Shown here: one piece after another, positions 6,314-9,555 of the stretch | How the letters are laid out: every line of letters starts with the position of its first letter | Position numbering within the stretch: the stretch's first letter is position 1 | Assembly (NCBI GenBank): GCA_945870925.1 | Contig: CAMBTZ010000050.1 | Coordinates: forward strand, 1-9,555 | Length of the DNA stretch: 9,555 nucleotides | Origin: Chlamydia trachomatis | Lineage (GTDB): Bacteria; Chlamydiota; Chlamydiia; Chlamydiales; 2-12-FULL-49-11 | Reading direction: 5' to 3' | Notes under the pieces: generated by a model | The model's input: the letters and a program-made list of their open reading frames with translations, nothing else | Told to the model about the DNA's origin: nothing | The model's database searches: none | Program-made: the position numbers and the translations under genes

Positions 6314-7390
6314 ATGGCTTCAATTTATAAAAGACCATCTAAAGATGGAAAAAGCTTCACCTGGCGCGTAGCAGTACGTGTTAAAGGCTTCCCTGCAATC
6401 TGCAAAACATTCGATAGAAAACAAGAGGCTGAAGATTGGGGACAAGATACTGAGCGCCGCATCAAATCCAACCAGTTTAACTTTGATCAGCATAAGCAAC
6501 ACAATACTTTCAACGATCTTCTAGATCGTGCTACTAATGATGGAGTCCTTCAGCATCACCGTTCAATAGACGATACAATGAGACATCTTAAATATTGGGG
6601 AGAGCGCCTTGGAAACTATGATCTAGTTCATCTTGACGCAGCTCTTATCGGAAAAGAGAGACAATTTCTTCTAGAAACACCGACTATCAAAGGAAAGAAG
6701 AGAAGTCCAGCATCAGTTAATAGGACGCTATCCACCCTCTCTACTATCATGACCTATGCAACCAAGAACTTGCAATGGATCGAAGAGAATCCATGTTCAA
6801 GAATTATGAAATTAAAGGAAAGTCCTGGGCGTGACAGAGTTCTATCTGAAGATGAAATCATTCGCCTACTAGCTGCCTGTCGTGCTAGCTCATCGCCCTA
6901 CCTCTATTGCATCGTTCTCATCGCAATTACTACTGGGGCTAGACAAGGAGAAATTTTAAATCTTGAATACCGAGACATCCAATTTGACAATCAACTCGCA
7001 AGCATCAGAGAGACTAAAAATGGTAGGCCGCGCAGTATAGCTCTCTCTAAAGAAGTTGTAGAAGAGATCAAAAGACTATATGTAAAACGGGACTCTCTAA
7101 AGCCTCTCATCTTCGCCAGCAAAACTGTATTCGGGCAGGTTGATATTAAAAAATCATGGGGTACAGCGCTCAAACATACAGGTATCACCGGCTGTTGCTT
7201 TCATACCATCAGACATTCATATGCAACACTAGCAGCAAGCATAGGCGCTTCAAACTTAGAGCTATCAACTGCAATGGGACACCGCACTCTATCTCAATTA
7301 CAACGATATACCCATCTTGATGTTGCAGTCACAAGAAAATTTAGCATACACATCGCGGAGAGAATTTTAGGGAGAGAGAGTGAGAATTGA
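6314..7390 (+). CDS. int: Tyrosine-recombinase integrase
   Basis: Site-specific recombinase that would insert and excise the element through a covalent 3'-phosphotyrosine intermediate. In the 358-residue product, residues about 1-55 resemble an arm-binding or AP2-like N-terminal domain (SFTWRVAVRVKG...TFDRKQEAEDW). Residues about 60-160 form a SAM-like core-binding domain, and the catalytic domain starts near 175. The catalytic set is complete: Arg210 (TTGARQGEI), Lys235 in the beta-hairpin (TKNGRPR), His297 and Arg300 (HTIRHSYAT), His323 (MGHRTLSQLQ) and nucleophile Tyr332 (RYTHLD). It should therefore be active. AAGGA at 6301-6305 lies 8 bases before the ATG. The next gene overlaps its end by 11 bases, so the two are probably cotranscribed. 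Confidence 0.95.
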   Translation: MASIYKRPSKDGKSFTWRVAVRVKGFPAICKTFDRKQEAEDWGQDTERRIKSNQFNFDQHKQHNTFNDLLDRATNDGVLQHHRSIDDTMRHLKYWGERLGNYDLVHLDAALIGKERQFLLETPTIKGKKRSPASVNRTLSTLSTIMTYATKNLQWIEENPCSRIMKLKESPGRDRVLSEDEIIRLLAACRASSSPYLYCIVLIAITTGARQGEILNLEYRDIQFDNQLASIRETKNGRPRSIALSKEVVEEIKRLYVKRDSLKPLIFASKTVFGQVDIKKSWGTALKHTGITGCCFHTIRHSYATLAASIGASNLELSTAMGHRTLSQLQRYTHLDVAVTRKFSIHIAERILGRESEN

Positions 7391-8111
7391 AGAAGAACAA
7401 TCAAGCATTACGACTCGTTTTGTGCAGGAGTTTAGTCGCAATCCTAATGAAGAGATCTTATATAGGAGGCCTTTTACTGATAAGATATGGGACCTAGATA
7501 CATTTGCTGCTCTTGGTGCAGGCTTATCTCCCGATAAATTTAAGTTGATGCTAAGTAGTAATTTGGACGGTTATGGTTTGTCAGAGCGTAAGAAGTTTAA
7601 GAGTGCAATGTGGATTAAAGAACTAATTTTAAATGACTTAATTGATGCTCGGGATAAAATGAAGGACGGCTTTGCTCTTGATAAGCATTCTGAAAAGCTA
7701 CTTGATTGGTTAAATCAGAATGGTGAGATTTTTTGGATGTCTGCTTGGAAATTCATTGCATGGTCAGGAATGAAAGGATTGGTCCTAACTAAGAGATTTC
7801 AAAATGAATTACCTTTTGACCTTTTTGAGATGTATGATGAGTTTTGGGATCCGTCTAGGGCTACAAAAACAAACCCTCGAGCACACTTTATAAAAGCCCT
7901 TCAAAACTATATTGAACGAGAAAAAATTGGGAATGATGTAACGAATGAAATGCTTTGTGATTGTCCATTTGTAGTAAAGTTACTGGATCGTATAACAAAA
8001 AGCTCTGGAAAGCGACCTAAGAAAAGTACTGTTATACAATCTTGGATTAAAATCGCGAGGCCAAAACTAGTTGGAAGGTCTCAAATAAGATCAAAATTGA
8101 CATGTATTTGA
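7380..8111 (+). CDS. Unrecognised protein coupled to the integrase
   Basis: I do not recognise this 243-residue protein. It starts with GTG inside the end of int, with AGGGAG at 7369-7374 5 bases upstream, so it is probably translated by coupling. It has no signal peptide or membrane segment and is rich in charged and aromatic residues, so it is likely cytoplasmic. WDLDTFAALGAGLSP (about residues 37-51) resembles the 'hydrophobic-A-x-L-x-x-G-x-x-P' segment I remember from hypothetical proteins of integrative elements. The C-terminal part (about 210-240) is basic, and KRPKKSTVIQSWIKIARPK looks like a possible DNA-binding helix pair. A role in regulation or recombination of the element is a guess based on position alone. 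An alternative ATG start further in would lose the overlap and the good ribosome-binding site. Confidence 0.75.
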   Translation: MRIEEEQSSITTRFVQEFSRNPNEEILYRRPFTDKIWDLDTFAALGAGLSPDKFKLMLSSNLDGYGLSERKKFKSAMWIKELILNDLIDARDKMKDGFALDKHSEKLLDWLNQNGEIFWMSAWKFIAWSGMKGLVLTKRFQNELPFDLFEMYDEFWDPSRATKTNPRAHFIKALQNYIEREKIGNDVTNEMLCDCPFVVKLLDRITKSSGKRPKKSTVIQSWIKIARPKLVGRSQIRSKLTCI

Positions 8112-8115
8112 GCTA

Positions 8116-8204
8116 AATCAATTACAGTGTCAATAGATTCATAAAAAATTATAAAATTTATTATTCAATGATTGTAAGTACGTTCTGTAATAATCAATTA
8201 CAGT
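8116..8204. repeat. 13-bp direct repeat AATCAATTACAGT
   Basis: AATCAATTACAGT occurs exactly at 8116-8128 and 8192-8204, 76 bases apart, in the gap before the helix-turn-helix gene. The right copy forms half of the palindrome at 8185-8203. Seventy-six bases is roughly seven helical turns, which would allow two bound proteins to face each other across a DNA loop. Binding is inferred. Confidence 0.6.
8185..8203. promoter_or_regulatory. Operator-like palindrome upstream of alpA-like gene
   Basis: CTGTAAT-AATCA-ATTACAG is a perfect 7-bp inverted repeat with a 5-base spacer, the size of a dimeric regulator site. A lone half-site ATTACAG lies at 8121-8127 and a degenerate one (TTGTAAG) near 8172. 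Its centre is about 40 bases before the -10 box at 8232-8237, where an activator of a promoter lacking a -35 box might bind; repression is also possible. Confidence 0.5.
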
Positions 8205-8231
8205 TAAACCTCCTTTTTTCAAATTATCCCT

Positions 8232-8237
8232 TATAAT
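8232..8237 (+). promoter_or_regulatory. Candidate -10 box for alpA-like/DUF927 operon
   Basis: A perfect TATAAT lies 40 bases before the start codon at 8277, but no -35-like hexamer is found 16-18 bases upstream (that stretch is a C/T-rich run). It may depend on a protein bound at the palindrome just upstream. The whole gap 8112-8276 is very AT-rich, so a chance TATAAT must be kept in mind. Confidence 0.45.
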
Positions 8238-8276
8238 TCAGCTCATACAAAAATTAACAAACACCAAGAGGTTTAT

Positions 8277-8483
8277 ATGAGTGATTATAAGTATATGTCA
8301 ACCAATCAAGTTATAACATGCGGGAGCTATCCTTTTACTAAAGGTCAGTTTGCTCATCTTTTGTTATATCGTCATAGAAATGGTCTTTCTGTCGCTGTTA
8401 GAAAGATTGGAAAGCGCATTTTAATTCAAGTTGAGGCGCTAAATGCTTGGATAGAGAAGCAAAGGGAGGATCGCAATGTCTAG
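8277..8483 (+). CDS. AlpA/excisionase-type helix-turn-helix protein
   Basis: Small (68 residues) MerR-like winged-helix DNA-binding protein of the AlpA/excisionase type. The pattern is a helix-turn-helix at about residues 19-36 (PFTKGQFAHLLLYRHRNG). The wing strands VRKIGKRILIQ (41-51) follow, then the terminal helix EALNAWIEKQ, which matches the family's 'R-x-G-R-x-x-hydrophobic...A-W-hydrophobic' ending. Such proteins act as excisionases or transcription activators of int in P4-like elements. AGAGG at 8267-8271 lies 5 bases before the ATG. The stop overlaps the start of the DUF927 gene by 8 bases, so the two are translationally coupled. Likely targets are the repeats at 8116-8204 and 6230-6250; that is inference. 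Confidence 0.85.
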   Translation: MSDYKYMSTNQVITCGSYPFTKGQFAHLLLYRHRNGLSVAVRKIGKRILIQVEALNAWIEKQREDRNV

Positions 8484-9555
8484 ATTTGAATTAAATGAAA
8501 AGGGGGTCTGGTTTTATCCTGACACCCCTGTAAAAGAAGGAGAAGAGGCAAAGGCAATTTGGATCTGTTCTCCTCTAAAAATTACTGCTATTACTAGAGA
8601 TGATTGTAATGAAAATCATGGAAGATTACTAGAATTTTCTGACCCAGATGATGTAACCCATACATGGGCAATGCCTATGGAATGTCTTGCAGCAGATGGT
8701 TCAGATTACAGGCGTACACTTCTTTCTAAAGGTTTGCAAATTAACCCTTCTGCAAAAGGCTTACTGACATCATATATACAAACAACTATTCCTGAAAAAA
8801 GAATACGATGTGTTCATAAATTGGGGTGGTATAAGGAGATGTTTGTTTTTCCTCAAGAAGTTATTAATCATCCATCTAATTCGGAATCTGTAATTTTTCA
8901 AGCATCTCACCTTCTCACTCCTCAATATAATTCTAAAGGCACCTTGCAAGAATGGAGGGATAATGTTGCTTATTATTGCATTGGGAATACACGTCTTATG
9001 TTTGCTGTCAGTACTGCTTTATCAGGTCCACTTCTGCATATTCTTGAACAAGAAGGAGGTGGATTTCATTTTACAGGCAAAAGCTCTGGAGGAAAAACAT
9101 CGGGATTAAAGGTGGCATCAAGTGTTTACGGAGGTCCTATATCAATTCAAAGCTGGAGAGCAACCGGCAATGCTCTGGAATCAACAGCAGCTCTGCATAA
9201 TGATATATTACTATGTTTAGATGAATTAGGACAGCTTGATGCTAAAGAGGCTACTGAAATTGGCTATTTGCTTGCAAATGGACAGGGTAAGGGGCGTGCA
9301 GATAGACAAGGTAATGCGCGAAATAGACTAACATGGAGATTGTTTTTTCTATCGAGTGGAGAGATTAATCTTCCTGATCTTATTCGTCAAAGTGGTAAAA
9401 AAGTTCGTGCAGGCCAAGAAGTAAGAGTTCTCGATATCAGCTCAGATACTGGGTTTTATGATATGTTTGAGGAGCTTCATCAGTATAGAGAATCGAAAGA
9501 TGCTGCTGCGTTCTCTCGATTTCTTAGTGATAATTCAGAGCAATTTTATGGCACT
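8476..9555 (+). CDS. DUF927 primase/helicase-like ATPase, 3' end outside window
   Basis: 360 codons without a stop, running off the edge. It matches the DUF927 family of phage, plasmid and island replication proteins. The family pattern is followed in order: GTLQEW (155-160) and GNTRLMFAVSTALSGPLL (170-187); Walker A GKSSGGKT (201-208, Lys207-Thr208); the SWRATGNALES segment (226-236); Walker B ILLCLDE (244-250, Asp249-Glu250); GYLLANGQGKGRA (263-275); sensor-like LFFLSSGEI (289-297); and AGQEVRVLD (312-320), which may hold the arginine finger. No N-terminal archaeo-eukaryotic or TOPRIM primase domain is visible in the first 110 residues, so priming, if any, comes from another gene or the missing C-terminus. 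GGGAGGA at 8464-8470 lies 5 bases before the ATG. Probable role: DNA unwinding during element replication. Confidence 0.9.
   Translation, partial: MSRFELNEKGVWFYPDTPVKEGEEAKAIWICSPLKITAITRDDCNENHGRLLEFSDPDDVTHTWAMPMECLAADGSDYRRTLLSKGLQINPSAKGLLTSYIQTTIPEKRIRCVHKLGWYKEMFVFPQEVINHPSNSESVIFQASHLLTPQYNSKGTLQEWRDNVAYYCIGNTRLMFAVSTALSGPLLHILEQEGGGFHFTGKSSGGKTSGLKVASSVYGGPISIQSWRATGNALESTAALHNDILLCLDELGQLDAKEATEIGYLLANGQGKGRADRQGNARNRLTWRLFFLSSGEINLPDLIRQSGKKVRAGQEVRVLDISSDTGFYDMFEELHQYRESKDAAAFSRFLSDNSEQFYGT

Larger units (their letters stand above)
6152..9555. mobile_element. Integrative element at tRNA-Lys (left part only)
   Basis: A tyrosine integrase, an unknown protein, an AlpA/excisionase-type regulator and a DUF927 primase-helicase-like ATPase lie in one direction directly after tRNA-Lys. 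This combination is typical of integrative elements and P4- or PICI-like phage satellites. No capsid, packaging, conjugation or cargo genes are visible before the window ends, so the class of element is open. The left boundary is the tRNA 3' end; the right boundary is outside. Confidence 0.8.

Noticed and set aside
8130..8165. AT-rich partial palindrome (AAATT...AATTT) as a terminator after the 243-residue gene
   Set aside because: Only about 5 A-T pairs and no G-C stem; in such AT-rich sequence this is expected by chance.
1..9555. CRISPR array or insertion sequence
   Set aside because: No regularly spaced repeats, and no transposase or terminal inverted-repeat pair bounding a gene was seen on reading both strands.

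Overview
The window looks like chromosomal DNA from a member of the Chlamydiota, probably an environmental (Parachlamydia-like) lineage. Two things point there. First, rpsB-tsf-pyrH-frr lies head to head with a very large penicillin-binding protein 2 gene, which matches the Chlamydia trachomatis neighbourhood CT677-CT682. Second, the PBP2 carries a long insertion inside its transpeptidase domain, and chlamydial PBP2 is unusually long. The assignment rests on remembered gene order and protein features, not on a database search. Unlike Chlamydiaceae, no ompA gene lies between the PBP gene and rpsB.

Layout. Positions 1-2652 (minus strand) hold the first 884 codons of the PBP2 gene; its 3' end lies outside the window. 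A divergent intergenic region (2653-2754) carries a candidate promoter for each direction. tRNA-Gly(UCC) at 2755-2825 is followed closely by the compact operon rpsB-tsf-pyrH-frr (2861-5856): ribosomal protein S2, elongation factor Ts, UMP kinase and ribosome recycling factor. Two of its three junctions are ATGA-type stop/start overlaps, and the tsf-pyrH gap is 7 bases. After frr comes a promoter-like sequence, then tRNA-Glu(UUC) and tRNA-Lys(UUU). The spacers around these tRNAs contain notable secondary structure, including a leader-trailer pairing around tRNA-Glu.

From the 3' end of tRNA-Lys the window changes from core chromosome to an accessory element that runs off the right edge. In order it holds a tyrosine-recombinase integrase (6314-7390), an overlapping unrecognised 243-residue protein (7380-8111), an AT-rich regulatory gap with a palindrome and long direct repeats (8112-8276), a small AlpA/excisionase-type helix-turn-helix protein (8277-8483), and an overlapping DUF927 phage/plasmid primase-helicase-like ATPase (8476 to the edge). 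All are on the plus strand. This int / alpA / replication-ATPase order at a tRNA 3' end is typical of integrative elements and P4- or PICI-like satellites.

How the parts work together (inference): the integrase would insert and excise the element at tRNA-Lys, the AlpA-like protein would control excision and/or transcription through the repeat sites in front of int and alpA, and the DUF927 ATPase would support element replication. The far end of the element and its cargo are outside the window, so its size and mobility cannot be judged here.
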